Part shown: piece after piece, positions 46,084 through 55,204 of the stretch | Layout of the letters: each line of letters opens with the position of its first letter | Numbering within the stretch: the stretch's first letter is position 1 | Assembly (NCBI RefSeq): GCF_040515995.1 | Contig: NZ_CP159485.1 | Coordinates: 2,769,628 to 2,833,627, forward strand | Length of the DNA: 64,000 bases | Direction: 5' to 3' | Origin: Proteinivorax hydrogeniformans | Lineage (GTDB): Bacteria > Bacillota > Proteinivoracia > Proteinivoracales > Proteinivoracaceae | The notes under the pieces: model-generated | Database searches by the model: none | What the model was told of the DNA's origin: nothing | Seen by the model: only the letters and a program-made list of their open reading frames with translations | Program-made: the position numbers and the translations under genes

Positions 46084-46716
46084 CTATATGATTTTAAATA
46101 TACCATCAATCACCTTTTGCACAATAGGCTTTAGCGCAAAGTCTAATAAGCCACTCTCGATGGCTTCTGTTTGATAAAACAAAAAGTATAAGTCCATTAC
46201 ATAAAGTATAACACAAGCCAAAACTAGGTTGCAAAATCCATATACAGCAGCTCCTAGTATCCCACCAGTGGGTTTAGTACTGCCTTTTTTAATAAGCAAC
46301 TCACTTAAAACTCCCATTAACAAAATAATTATTAGCGCTATAGTTAAACCTTCCATTGTTTTAGCTATTACTTGGGCAGTTACCTCAATTAGTCCTTCTC
46401 CTAAATATGTTCTCTTGTTTATATCCTCTACTATCTTTTCCCTTAACTGAGTTGATACTGGAATTTGCTCTGCCACTTCTTGAACCATCAAAAAAGTCCT
46501 ATCACCTGTCGATACTTCTTTTATTGAGTGGTCTATGTAAAGGCTATCTATTGCATGCTCAACATGACTGCAAGTTATGATAGGCCAGTTTAAGCCAAAA
46601 GAAAGCAAAAACGCAGCAAAAAAGCATAAAGCTCTGACAAATATTTCTTTTCTCTCCTTATAATACCCTAACACCAGTCCCCAGACAAACAGCACAACTA
46701 AAAAAACATCAAACAT
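46084..46716 (-). CDS. CvpA-family membrane protein
   Basis: 210 residues with four membrane helices (about 3-18, 26-45, 118-140, 148-170) and an extracytoplasmic loop, matching the CvpA family in topology. The GxxxGYYKERKE start is typical. In other bacteria CvpA affects colicin V export and envelope stress. ATG 46716 with GAGAGGTG. In line with the TSCPD gene, 3 bases apart. Confidence 0.75.
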   Translation of the reverse strand: MFDVFLVVLFVWGLVLGYYKERKEIFVRALCFFAAFLLSFGLNWPIITCSHVEHAIDSLYIDHSIKEVSTGDRTFLMVQEVAEQIPVSTQLREKIVEDINKRTYLGEGLIEVTAQVIAKTMEGLTIALIIILLMGVLSELLIKKGSTKPTGGILGAAVYGFCNLVLACVILYVMDLYFLFYQTEAIESGLLDFALKPIVQKVIDGIFKII

Positions 46717-46770
46717 AGTGTTATCACCTCTCTAGTAAACTTATTTAAAGAGAGGTGATTTTATTCTATG

Positions 46771-47121
46771 CTAATTTTTAAAATAAACTGTTGCGATGCT
46801 TGCTAACACAGTAAGTCTCACCGTACCGTTAATGAAATACTGCATTGTTAAGCTGATGATTACGGCGGTGATTGCCACAACAACTATAACGATCAACTGC
46901 CTTATATAGTCCTCAAAGTAAGAAAATAACTTAATTTTAAACCTAATGTAAATAGCGATGTCATAGATGATTTTCAGCGCTAAAAATAAAAAGATAGCAA
47001 AAATAAAATTATCTATAACTGTAGTTACAGGGATCATAGATGTGTAAACTTTTCTAAAAAGTTCCCCTAAAACTAACAAAACAATAAAGCTAATAGCTAG
47101 ATTAGCAATACTTCTATTCAT
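46771..47121 (-). CDS. Small membrane protein, unknown function
   Basis: 116 residues, four hydrophobic segments (about 7-24, 33-57, 70-94, 99-114) and a basic loop FKIKLFSYFEDYIRQ between the second and third. No family recognised. ATG 47121 with AAGGTGATG. Lies between CvpA and the TPR gene in the same direction. Confidence 0.65.
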   Translation of the reverse strand: MNRSIANLAISFIVLLVLGELFRKVYTSMIPVTTVIDNFIFAIFLFLALKIIYDIAIYIRFKIKLFSYFEDYIRQLIVIVVVAITAVIISLTMQYFINGTVRLTVLASIATVYFKN

Positions 47122-47157
47122 TTCATACCATCACCTTGTTTTAGAAAATAAATTACA

Positions 47158-47760
47158 CTAACCAAAAAGTATTAAATATAGTAGTAGAAGACCAAAAGCA
47201 GCGAACGCTATAGTTTTATACGACACCTTTTTTTTATTGGCACTACCAGGTTCTTGATTAGATTTTGAATCAGTTTCTGATATGTCAAAATCTAAATATT
47301 CCTGTTCGTTTCTTTTTATCTTTTTTTTCAATTGGTCTCTATGGATTTTTTGACCAAGTTTATAGTACTTCAAAGAAGCCTCTATATCGCCCTTTTTTTT
47401 ATAATAGGCAGAAAGCCCATCGAGGGTACTATGGCTCTTGTCATCCAGTGTATGAGATTTGTCAAAGTACTCTTTAGCTTTTTCTAGTTCGCCTTCTAAA
47501 AGACAGGTATTACCCAGGTTGGTCAATACTTGAGGGTTGTCTGGCTGAATTTTTCGGGCTTGATTAAAATATGATTTTGCCTTTTCTATGTTATTTATTC
47601 TAGCGTATATAACCCCTAACTTGTTGATAGTTTCAACATGCTCTGGTTCATCTTCTAATATTTCTAAAAAAACCTTTTGTGCATCCTTGTTCTTTCCTAT
47701 GTTCATCAAAGTGACGCCATCTTTATATAGTTTTTCTATTTTTTCTTTGGCTTTTTCCAA
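47158..47760 (-). CDS. TPR-repeat protein with C-terminal membrane anchor
   Basis: 200 residues: about four tetratricopeptide repeats (residues 10-135, for example VETINKLGVIYARINNIEKA and VLTNLGNTCLLEGELEKAKE), a charged linker, and one membrane helix at the very end (about 183-199), so a tail-anchored cytosolic scaffold. TTG 47760 with GGGGAGG. Partners unknown. Confidence 0.85.
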   Translation of the reverse strand: MEKAKEKIEKLYKDGVTLMNIGKNKDAQKVFLEILEDEPEHVETINKLGVIYARINNIEKAKSYFNQARKIQPDNPQVLTNLGNTCLLEGELEKAKEYFDKSHTLDDKSHSTLDGLSAYYKKKGDIEASLKYYKLGQKIHRDQLKKKIKRNEQEYLDFDISETDSKSNQEPGSANKKKVSYKTIAFAAFGLLLLYLILFG

Positions 47761-47828
47761 AACTCTACCTCCCCTGTGCAGATTTATTCTAGAAAATAAT
47801 TGTTAAATCCTTTAAATATTCATTTTAT

Positions 47829-48857
47829 TTATGAGATTTTTACAAACTTGTCTTTTATAAAATATAACAGTAGCGCTGCCATTAAAATGAAGTTAACAAA
47901 CCCAAAAAAGGGGTATACTGCTTTTACAAGCTCAGAAAATCCTATAAATGAAAGCGGCAAAGCCACAATACTAAGAACTATTCCAATCAAAGAATAATTC
48001 CAATTTTTTAAACTTGTTATCCTGTTTATTATACCATGACCTGTAGCAATTGCGGAAGTTAATATAGCTATCAACAGCGATAATACCAAGCTGTAAAATA
48101 AAGGTTGGTTTAGCCCGTAAGCCAAATCGATTATCGGCACTTGTGAATAGCTAGGCATATCCTTAGTTGCAAAAGTTAACAGTAGTAACATTATTCCTAG
48201 GGTCATCCCCCCCACTATTGATACCACAAAAATGTCTTTTTTATTGTATAATTCACTTTTTAAGGACGATAATACAACCATACCAATTATTAGATTGTAA
48301 GATACATAGGATGTGGCGGCAATATAGGCATTTTGGGGGACTAATCCTCCCATATTTACTGCAGGTACCGACGTGAAAATTGCTCTTAAACATAGTAATA
48401 CAACACCGAGCACCAGTACAGGAACTAAAAGAGAGTTAACCTTTATAACCCCTTTAACACCTTTAAAAAAAATCACGTTTATCAAAATCAAAAAAGATCC
48501 TACAGATAAAGCTTTGCTTGGGAATAGGTATGTAGATACTATCGTTGTAGCTGCAGATAACATTATTGTAAATCCACAGAAAAGAAACGCCATAATAGCA
48601 AAATCGAAAAATAACGCCCCTTTCTGACCAACAACCACTGTAATTAGATCATTATGATCTCTTACTTCGTTTTTAAATACAATATCCAAGATTACATACG
48701 CAAAAAAGATAAACATTACAGTTGCTAAAACCCCTCCCACTACACCACTAGTCTTAAAAACAGAAAAAAATTGAACTACTTCTTGACCTGTAGCAAATCC
48801 CGCACCAACTATAGCACCACAGTATGTTAAAGCTAGCTTCACCCCTATATTTTTCAT
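47829..48857 (-). CDS. YkvI-like membrane transporter
   Basis: 342 residues with about ten membrane helices and the start GVKLALTYCGAIVGAGFATGQEVVQFF, a helix-break motif shared with APC-type carriers and typical of YkvI. A solute carrier of the amino acid type is likely but substrate unknown. ATG 48857 is chosen: AGAGGAGTG lies upstream, and the longer frame has no good site. Confidence 0.85.
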   Translation of the reverse strand: MKNIGVKLALTYCGAIVGAGFATGQEVVQFFSVFKTSGVVGGVLATVMFIFFAYVILDIVFKNEVRDHNDLITVVVGQKGALFFDFAIMAFLFCGFTIMLSAATTIVSTYLFPSKALSVGSFLILINVIFFKGVKGVIKVNSLLVPVLVLGVVLLCLRAIFTSVPAVNMGGLVPQNAYIAATSYVSYNLIIGMVVLSSLKSELYNKKDIFVVSIVGGMTLGIMLLLLTFATKDMPSYSQVPIIDLAYGLNQPLFYSLVLSLLIAILTSAIATGHGIINRITSLKNWNYSLIGIVLSIVALPLSFIGFSELVKAVYPFFGFVNFILMAALLLYFIKDKFVKIS

Positions 48858-48942
48858 TTTCTTCACTCCTCTTACTATTTGTTTGTAATAACTATTCAAT
48901 TTTCTCATATAAATTACCATGGCGTTTTACGGGAGGTAGGTT

Positions 48943-49539
48943 ATGTTTAGTTTTTTTGATAAAAATAAAACAAAATGCTTCAAAAAAAGTATTAATTTTA
49001 AAAGTGTATCATGCCAAAAAGAGATGGCGTCCCATCTTAGTGAATATGCTTATCATATCAAACCTAACTGGAATGAAGTTGTAATCATGTGTATTGGAAC
49101 TGACCGGTCTACAGGCGACAGCTTAGGCCCTATTATAGGTAGTAAGCTGGCGCACTTAAACACCAAAAGTAATGTCTATATCTTAGGAAACTTGAGTAAT
49201 CCAGTACATGCTTCAAACTTAGCAACTAACATCGAGGAAGTAAATATACTCTCAAACCCTCTTGTTATAGCTATAGATGCTTCGCTGGGCAATAGCGACA
49301 ATGTTGGAAAAATAAATTTTGGAATCGGCAGTTTAAAACCTGGAGCCGGCGTTAAAAAAGATCTCCCTGAAGTCGGAGATATCTACATTACCGGAGTGGT
49401 AAATGTAGGGGGGTTTATGGAGTACTTTGTATTGCAAAATACGAGGCTCTCTTTGGTTATGGATATGGCTGATGTCATAGCTAAGTCTCTAGAAGAGTTT
49501 ATATTGTCTATCAGCAGCGACACCGCAAAAAAAGCATAA
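48943..49539 (+). CDS. yyaC: Spore protease-related protein YyaC (DUF1256)
   Basis: 198 residues. Core motifs CIGTDRSTGDSLGPIIGSKL and AIDASLGNSDNVGKINFGIG are typical of YyaC, which resembles the germination protease Gpr and hydrogenase-maturation proteases. Role in spores not firmly settled. ATG 48943 with GGGAGG. It is the only plus-strand gene in the core block and supports a spore-forming lineage. In Bacillus yyaC lies near parB as well. Confidence 0.9.
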   Translation: MFSFFDKNKTKCFKKSINFKSVSCQKEMASHLSEYAYHIKPNWNEVVIMCIGTDRSTGDSLGPIIGSKLAHLNTKSNVYILGNLSNPVHASNLATNIEEVNILSNPLVIAIDASLGNSDNVGKINFGIGSLKPGAGVKKDLPEVGDIYITGVVNVGGFMEYFVLQNTRLSLVMDMADVIAKSLEEFILSISSDTAKKA

Positions 49540-49602
49540 AAAAACGGAGTAGGTTCACTACTCCAATAAAAAGTTTTAACTTTCTAAGGGCACTACACTT
49601 TT

Positions 49603-49842
49603 CTAATGGTGTATTTTGTTATTAACTGTTTCAACAAGGTTCTCTTCAGTCACTGTTTTAGTATCTAATACTGGAATTTCATTAATTAAATTTGTCTGTT
49701 CTAACGCGCTATCTGGTTCTTTAACAATTACTACTGAGGGATATTGGTACCTCTGAGATAAATCAACAACTTTAAATCCTGCCTCTTCTAATTTTTCTTT
49801 ATAAGAGCTTAAGCCATCTTCTAGTGCTACTATTTTCTTCAT
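49603..49842 (-). CDS. YkuS-like UPF0180 protein
   Basis: 79 residues, MKKIVALEDGLSSYKEKLEEAGF and VVDLSQRY, VVIVKEPDSAL, then VLDTKTVTEENLVETVNNKI. This fits the UPF0180/YkuS family, related in layout to response-regulator-like alpha/beta folds, without a known role. ATG 49842 with GGGAGG. Single gene. Confidence 0.8.
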   Translation of the reverse strand: MKKIVALEDGLSSYKEKLEEAGFKVVDLSQRYQYPSVVIVKEPDSALEQTNLINEIPVLDTKTVTEENLVETVNNKIHH

Positions 49843-49961
49843 ATTTCCCTCCTAATATTTCAAAGGCCCTATAAAAGTCTTCCTAAGCCTTAATTAAGGC
49901 CAATGTCTTTAATTTTGCAATCCTTTATTTACCTTAGTATGAGATTTATGATTCAACCTTA

Positions 49962-50016
49962 TTCAAATAAAAAAACACAGTCGTCTAATTAGACGACTGT
50001 GTTTTTTTATTTGAAT
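49962..50016. terminator. Very strong bidirectional terminator overlapping the bactofilin stop
   Basis: AAAAAAACACAGTCGTC, 6 bases, GACGACTGTGTTTTTTT, extended by TTCAAAT/ATTTGAA. The bactofilin stop codon (49985-49987) is in the loop, so its last six codons form one arm. Confidence 0.95.
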
Positions 50017-50395
50017 CTTTATTGTTATTCTTCTTTGAAGATGATTGTTCTTCATTCATTTCACAATTCCCTTTAAAAATGGCTCCATCTCCGACCTCTA
50101 GGCTAGCCACTTTAATATCTCCAATCAGTTTAGCAGAAGGTAGAAGGTCTAAAAGACCTTCCACTTCTACATCTCCGACAATTGTACCTGAAACTGTCAA
50201 ATTCTTTGCCTTAATATTTGCCTCCACACTGCCACTTTCACCGATAAGCACATTGCCTGTAGAGATAATTTCACCGCTTACTTTGCCATCTATGCGTAAA
50301 ATTCCCTTTGCTGTCAATTTCCCCTCAAAATCACTATCTTTACCCACTATTGTGTCAATTTTAGTTGGATCAAACTCTTCTTTCTTTTTAAACAT
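49985..50395 (-). CDS. Bactofilin
   Basis: 136 residues, bactofilin domain (about 14-110) of repeated short beta strands (GKLTAKGILRIDGKVSGEII, GNVLIGESGSVEANIKAKNL, GDIKVASLEVGDGA), flanked by disordered polar tails. Bactofilins form non-polar filaments without nucleotide and recruit wall enzymes. The M23 peptidase gene is immediately upstream (22 bases), the usual partnership. ATG 50395 with ACGGAGGG. Confidence 0.95.
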   Translation of the reverse strand: MFKKKEEFDPTKIDTIVGKDSDFEGKLTAKGILRIDGKVSGEIISTGNVLIGESGSVEANIKAKNLTVSGTIVGDVEVEGLLDLLPSAKLIGDIKVASLEVGDGAIFKGNCEMNEEQSSSKKNNNKDSNKKTQSSN

Positions 50396-50417
50396 TTGAC
50401 AGCCCTCCGTTACTTTT

Positions 50418-51311
50418 TTAATAATATTCTTTAGGGTTTACAGGTTTTCCTCCCACTCTTACCTCATAGTGTAGGTGCGGTCCGGTGCTTCGGCCTGTAC
50501 TGCCCATATTTCCAATGACTTCTCCTTTTTCAACCTCTTGCCACTTTCTAACCTTTATCTCAGATAAGTGTGCATAGTGTGTTGTATATCCGTACCCATG
50601 ATCGATAATAATTAAGTTACCATACCCACCGCTATAAGATGCTGTTACCACTGTTCCATTAGCTGTAGCTAAAATAGGAGTGCCAGTTGCATTAGCTATA
50701 TCGATACCAGTATGTAACTGTCGAGCCCCAGTAAAAGGATGGTTTCTATATCCAAAAGGTGAAGAAACCCTGCCTTCAGCAGGCCTAATTGAAGGGGTAT
50801 GAGCCTTTCTTTTAGCTTGCCTTTCCGCATCTGATATCAATGTCCCCATGTCCTCTTTCTGAGAAGGAAGCTCTCTGCTTAGCAGCTGCAATGAGCTTTG
50901 CGTCCTTTCTAGTGAAGTAGCTCCTCTGCTAGCAGAAAACAAGGTGCGCTCGTCATCTTTTGAGTTTGTACTTTCTCCTTCTGGTTCGATGTCTGTTAAA
51001 TCTTTTAGCTGCTTTTGTAAATCTTCGATTTGCTTAAATTCCTCTAACACATTTTGGGTTTGTTCCGCTAAGTTTTCTAGCTGATTAGTTTTTTCCTGGT
51101 TCTCAATACGCAACTTTTCCAACTCAGACATTGAGCTGGCCATATCTATATATTGGGCAAAAAATCCGATAAATCCTATTAAAACTAGAAGTATTAACAC
51201 TCCTACAATCTGAATTGCCAGTATAGGAAGGTTGAACTTAAGTGGCTTATCGTTTGAGTGGGGCAGTATCATTAGCGTAAATTTTTTATTGTCTTTATGC
51301 TCTGACGACAT
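50418..51311 (-). CDS. Membrane-anchored M23 peptidase (bactofilin-linked)
   Basis: 297 residues: cytosolic start of about 25 residues, membrane helix (about 27-50), coiled coil (about 55-100), linker, and M23 domain with LHTGIDIAN and GPHLHYEV as zinc ligands. It should cut peptidoglycan peptides at sites defined by bactofilin. ATG 51311 with AGGAGGGGAG. Shared arrangement with many Firmicutes bactofilin operons. Confidence 0.93.
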   Translation of the reverse strand: MSSEHKDNKKFTLMILPHSNDKPLKFNLPILAIQIVGVLILLVLIGFIGFFAQYIDMASSMSELEKLRIENQEKTNQLENLAEQTQNVLEEFKQIEDLQKQLKDLTDIEPEGESTNSKDDERTLFSASRGATSLERTQSSLQLLSRELPSQKEDMGTLISDAERQAKRKAHTPSIRPAEGRVSSPFGYRNHPFTGARQLHTGIDIANATGTPILATANGTVVTASYSGGYGNLIIIDHGYGYTTHYAHLSEIKVRKWQEVEKGEVIGNMGSTGRSTGPHLHYEVRVGGKPVNPKEYY

Positions 51312-51358
51312 ATATCTCCCCTCCTGTTTAAGGCGTTCCTTTATTTACAACTACTATA

Positions 51359-51859
51359 TTATTTTTTATTTAAGGCTAAGTCAACCACTTTTTTTTCTTC
51401 TTCTGATAGATGATAGTCTGATTCTCCTTGTTTAATGGGTTTAGCGTACGTGCGCGACTCCTCTCTTCCATAGATGGTGCTTAAAACAACTCCATCTTTT
51501 TTCCCATCTAGTAATACAAATGAAAAACTTTGATCGCTGCCAGTGTTACCAAAAGCATTATATCTTATAATTTTATGCTTTTGTGGAAATGAAATAATTT
51601 CCTTTTCAATTTTAGATACTTTGTTTCCTAGTTCTTTATTAGTAAGTTCTAAAAGTTTTATTTTCTCATTTACATTATTTAGGATTTCTTCCACAGAATC
51701 TCCTTTTGAGGAGTATGCTAGCTTTCTGTATTGCTTCAGTTGCTTTTTAAGTCCCATAACATTAAAAAACATAATAATAACTATAAGAAGCAAAATTAGT
51801 GTTATAATAAAGAGTATTGTTAAGGGGTTGTTTTCTATAAAAATTAATATATGTTCCAT
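51359..51859 (-). CDS. DUF4446 membrane protein
   Basis: 166 residues: membrane helix (about 13-35), a coiled coil (about 38-88), then a conserved C-terminal beta region (HKIIRYNAFGNTGSDQSFSF, VVLSTIYGREESRTYAKPI). This matches DUF4446, conserved in spore-forming Firmicutes near the parB region; function unknown. ATG 51859 with AAGGAGG. Confidence 0.87.
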   Translation of the reverse strand: MEHILIFIENNPLTILFIITLILLLIVIIMFFNVMGLKKQLKQYRKLAYSSKGDSVEEILNNVNEKIKLLELTNKELGNKVSKIEKEIISFPQKHKIIRYNAFGNTGSDQSFSFVLLDGKKDGVVLSTIYGREESRTYAKPIKQGESDYHLSEEEKKVVDLALNKK

Positions 51860-51937
51860 TTGTTTCCTCCTTGTTTTCTTAAACTTTTCAACATTATATA
51901 TTCCCTACCGATCCCTGTAATTCCTTTTTACAAACAA

Positions 51938-51974
51938 AAAAATCTCACTCAAATTATGAGCGAGATTTTTTTTG
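51938..51974 (-). terminator. Terminator overlapping the end of the small gene
   Basis: Minus strand AAAAAAAATCTCGCTC pairs with GAGTGAGATTTTTTT around ATAATTT. The stop of the small protein gene lies in the loop. Confidence 0.88.
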
Positions 51975-52193
51975 TTGTTTGTTTTCTATTAAATCCACTG
52001 GTGCCCAGTTGTTAGACCAATCTCCTTGACAAACACTTCCAAAAAGAAATGGTTTTGATAAATGGTTTTTGCTGCTTACCCAATCAGCATCATTTTTGTT
52101 AATTCCTGTAGTGTTGTATAACTCTTGTTCATTTATTGACATGGAAAAAACAGGTGCGACTTCTTCGGTGGGAGAAGAGGTTTTTCTTTTCAT
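51954..52193 (-). CDS. Small protein of unknown function
   Basis: 79 residues, polar, no membrane segment, with a Trp-rich C-terminal part (GSVCQGDWSNNWAPVDLIEN) and a basic tail KQQKKSRS. Strong ribosome site TAAAGGAGG before ATG 52193. No family recognised. The last codons and the stop lie in the terminator stem-loop. Real translation is likely from the ribosome site and its own terminator. Confidence 0.65.
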   Translation of the reverse strand: MKRKTSSPTEEVAPVFSMSINEQELYNTTGINKNDADWVSSKNHLSKPFLFGSVCQGDWSNNWAPVDLIENKQQKKSRS

Positions 52194-52242
52194 TATTTAT
52201 AACCTCCTTTAAATTTATGTTCCCACCTAATAAGTTTTTTTA

Positions 52243-53325
52243 TTAGTAATTTAAAAATTTACCACTATTATCTAATTTTACTAGCTGATTTTCTTTTTTA
52301 AGAAAAATATTTTTGTTTAAATTCATAACCACACAACTATGGTTAGGTATAATCGATATCTCTTCCCCTATTTGTGGCAGATTTTTTCCTTTAAGAACAC
52401 CGTGTTCTTCTGAAAGTGATACTATTTCCAATGATGGATGATCCAAAACTCTACCATAACCTATTATAAACTGGTTTCCGTGTGCACCTTTATCTAATCC
52501 TAAGGTTTTTGAGCCTGCATCTATCACAACTCTATCACCCACTTTACTGACAACAGTGGATTTTACCGTTAAAGCGCAACTATTTTCTGAAACCACTCCT
52601 AAGCTAATTTGTGTGTTGTCATAAAACATAAAGTTTCCTGGCCTTGCTTCTGTTAAACCATTTTTATGAACGTTATATTTCACAGTTGGGGTCGCTCCCA
52701 CACTAATTTCCTCAACTGAAATACCTTTGTTTTCAATATAACCCTTGGCTTCTAATAGTTTCTCCACTTCTTCATTTGCTATTTCCCTAACATCGTTATT
52801 ACTCTCAGCGCCGTAAGCGTGCCCCGCGTGGGTTATTAACCCAATAAACTCTAAATGCTTTTTCTGCGTTAAAGACTCTGCTAGTTTATAAGCTTCTTCT
52901 GTTGTGTCTACACCACACCTATTTAGTCCTGTATTAACTTTAACTAAAACTTTTAAGGGCCTTTTTTTTAATCTACATCTTTGTTCAGCAAGTTCTACCC
53001 CTTCTATAGAGTCAACAATAATCGTTACCTTTGCTTTTAGACTCATTTCCATTACCCTCTCAAGTTGTCTAGCCTTAACTAAGGGATAAGCTATTAAAAC
53101 ATCTTGAAAACCTTCTTCAACTAGATTTTCTCCCTCGGAAACTTTTGACACTGTCATGCCAGTACATCCCCATCTCTGCTGTAGTTTGCTGATATATGGG
53201 GTTTTGTGTGCCTTATAGTGTGGTCTTAGTTTTACGTTGTTCTTTTTACAAAGATTCATTATTTCCATAAAATTACTTTTCATCACTTTATAGTCTATAA
53301 CCACCGCAGGTGTCTCCATCTCCAT
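52243..53325 (-). CDS. D-threonine aldolase-like PLP enzyme
   Basis: 360 residues, alanine-racemase-type PLP barrel with the lysine motif RPHYKAHKTP near the start, SVGATPTVK and ARPGNFMFYDN in the middle, and a C-terminal domain with PNHSCVVMN (His and Cys, metal ligands). This is the D-threonine aldolase/D-serine dehydratase (DSD1) group, acting on D-3-hydroxyamino acids. ATG 53325 with AGGAGG. It follows DUF554 with 3 bases between; metabolic role unknown. Confidence 0.88.
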   Translation of the reverse strand: MEMETPAVVIDYKVMKSNFMEIMNLCKKNNVKLRPHYKAHKTPYISKLQQRWGCTGMTVSKVSEGENLVEEGFQDVLIAYPLVKARQLERVMEMSLKAKVTIIVDSIEGVELAEQRCRLKKRPLKVLVKVNTGLNRCGVDTTEEAYKLAESLTQKKHLEFIGLITHAGHAYGAESNNDVREIANEEVEKLLEAKGYIENKGISVEEISVGATPTVKYNVHKNGLTEARPGNFMFYDNTQISLGVVSENSCALTVKSTVVSKVGDRVVIDAGSKTLGLDKGAHGNQFIIGYGRVLDHPSLEIVSLSEEHGVLKGKNLPQIGEEISIIPNHSCVVMNLNKNIFLKKENQLVKLDNSGKFLNY

Positions 53326-53328
53326 TTA

Positions 53329-54009
53329 TTAACCTCCTATGATATAGAAATAGATCATTCCAAATAACAAGACTGGAAGCATGTTTGCAACTTTTATTTT
53401 TTTTATACCTAGTATGTTGATTCCTATACCTACAATTAATATCCCTCCAGCTCCGTTAATAAACATTTGCATTGATTCATTAAAAAAATCCCCTAAGGCT
53501 GTTGCCATAAGAAAAATAGCCCCTTGATATATAAATACTAACCCTGCTGAAAAAATAACTCCAACACCCATTGCTGATGCAAAAGCTACTGATGTCACAC
53601 CATCTATGGCCGCTTTAATGTAAAGTGTTTCCGAAAAACCCAGTGCTTCGTTGATTGCACCAATAACTGCTAACGGTCCAACGCAATAGGTAAGTGAAGC
53701 AAAAACAAAACCTTGAGCGACGTTTCCTTTCGCCCTGCGGTGCATTTTCTTTTCAACATAGTCTCCAAGTTTGTTTATATACCTGTCTATATCAATCCAC
53801 TCTCCTGAAATTATCCCAACAACCAACGCACTAATTAACACAATAAAGTCAACATCACTTTCCAAAAACATTCCTACCCCCAAAAGAGCCACCAAAATAC
53901 CCAGACCGCTTAGCAGTGTTTTTTGCATTCTTTCTGGAAGTAAGCTCTTAAAAACAACCCCAATGGTACCTCCTACTAGTATAGTTATGGCATTTACCAA
54001 GTTACCCAT
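53329..54009 (-). CDS. DUF554 membrane protein
   Basis: 226 residues, six to seven membrane helices, with NAITILVGGTIGVVFKSLLP at the start and GPLAVIGAINEALG plus GVTSVAFASAMGVGVIFSA inside, typical of DUF554 (YdfK-type) proteins. They may be transporters, cargo unknown. ATG 54009 with AAGAGG, four bases after the upstream stop. Confidence 0.88.
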   Translation of the reverse strand: MGNLVNAITILVGGTIGVVFKSLLPERMQKTLLSGLGILVALLGVGMFLESDVDFIVLISALVVGIISGEWIDIDRYINKLGDYVEKKMHRRAKGNVAQGFVFASLTYCVGPLAVIGAINEALGFSETLYIKAAIDGVTSVAFASAMGVGVIFSAGLVFIYQGAIFLMATALGDFFNESMQMFINGAGGILIVGIGINILGIKKIKVANMLPVLLFGMIYFYIIGG

Positions 54010-54013
54010 GGTG

Positions 54014-55144
54014 CTAACCTCTTTTCAGCTCTTTTACGGCTTCTAATAAAATTTCTATTTCCTCCTTGGTATTAAAATAGCCTGGGCTTACCCTTATAGT
54101 CCCCTGCTTTGCAGTGTTAAAATTTTTATGGGCTATAGGAGAACAGTGTAATCCAGCCCTTACAATTATGTTGTGTAGGTCATCTAATATAAAGGCAACT
54201 TCTGTAGAGTCTAAATTCTCAATATTGAAAGAAGTAACAGTGCTGTTTTTATTATAATATGTCTTTGCTTCTAAGTCTCTTAAACCTTCTATAAGGAGAT
54301 GCGATAATTGAATTTTATGTTGAAAAATATTTTCAATACCTTTTTCATTGATAAAGTCAATCCCGGCCCCTAAAGCCCAAATTCCCGGTGTATTAGCTGT
54401 ACCAGACTCATAGCGTTCCGGACCACTTTTAGGGACTCCCATATTCTCTGAGTTAGAACCTGTTCCACCAATTTTTAAAGGTTCTAAAATCCAGTCTTTT
54501 TTTAAATAGAATCCACCAGTTCCTACCGGACCATATAAGCTTTTATGACCTGCGAATATAAAAGCATCTATATCTAAACTATTTACGTTTACTTTATGAG
54601 TTCCGGCGCTTTGAGCTCCGTCCACTACAAGCTTGGCATTGGAATTTTCCTTGACAACCTTATTTATCGCTTCAATGTCTTGCTCTACTCCAAATACATT
54701 ACTCACATGATTTATTATAACAAGCTTAGTATTTTGTTTAAGTTTGTTTTTAAGGTCATTTAAATCAATATAACTTGCATCTATATGGTTACAATAGCTG
54801 ACTTCTACCCCTTTATTTTCTTTTAGATAGTTTAAAGGCCTCCAGACAGCGTTATGCTCTAGCTGTGTAGTGACTACGTGGTCACCCTTTCTCAAACTAC
54901 CAAATAGTATTGTGCTCATAGCTTCTGTGGCACTACTGCTAAATATAATTTGTGATGATGAATTTGCTCCTAAAAACTCCGCTAATTTTTCTCGTACAAT
55001 AAATATAGCTTTTGCGGCTTCACGAGAGTAACTATGTCCCCCTCTACCTGGATTTGCTCCATAATTTCTAAGGGCATAATCATGAGCTTTATAAACACTT
55101 TCTGGTTTAGGAAAGGTGGTGGCGGCGTTATCTAAGTAAATCAT
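54014..55144 (-). CDS. Cysteine desulfurase-like class V aminotransferase
   Basis: 376 residues, PLP fold type I: YLDNAATTFPKP at the start, QLEHNAVWRPL, DGAQSAGTH (PLP-contact Asp), AGHKSLYGPVGTGG with the Schiff-base lysine, and RAGLHCSPIAH with a cysteine positioned as in SufS-type desulfurases. It may remove sulfur from cysteine or act on a related amine. ATG 55144 with AAAGGAG; the longer frame includes the parS site and is not needed. Confidence 0.9.
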   Translation of the reverse strand: MIYLDNAATTFPKPESVYKAHDYALRNYGANPGRGGHSYSREAAKAIFIVREKLAEFLGANSSSQIIFSSSATEAMSTILFGSLRKGDHVVTTQLEHNAVWRPLNYLKENKGVEVSYCNHIDASYIDLNDLKNKLKQNTKLVIINHVSNVFGVEQDIEAINKVVKENSNAKLVVDGAQSAGTHKVNVNSLDIDAFIFAGHKSLYGPVGTGGFYLKKDWILEPLKIGGTGSNSENMGVPKSGPERYESGTANTPGIWALGAGIDFINEKGIENIFQHKIQLSHLLIEGLRDLEAKTYYNKNSTVTSFNIENLDSTEVAFILDDLHNIIVRAGLHCSPIAHKNFNTAKQGTIRVSPGYFNTKEEIEILLEAVKELKRG

Positions 55145-55163
55145 GACAAATCTCCTTTCAGGA

Positions 55164-55179
55164 TGTTTCACGTGAAACA
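55164..55179. promoter_or_regulatory. parS site 1
   Basis: TGTTTCACGTGAAACA, exact palindromic match to the Firmicutes parS consensus for ParB loading, between the desulfurase-like gene and parB. Confidence 0.95.
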
Positions 55180-55204
55180 TCATTTTTTTTATAAAAAACA
55201 AGGG

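Noticed and set aside
49543..49575. Hairpin GGAGTA/TACTCC after yyaC as terminator
   Set aside because: The stem is short and not followed by a T-run on the plus strand.
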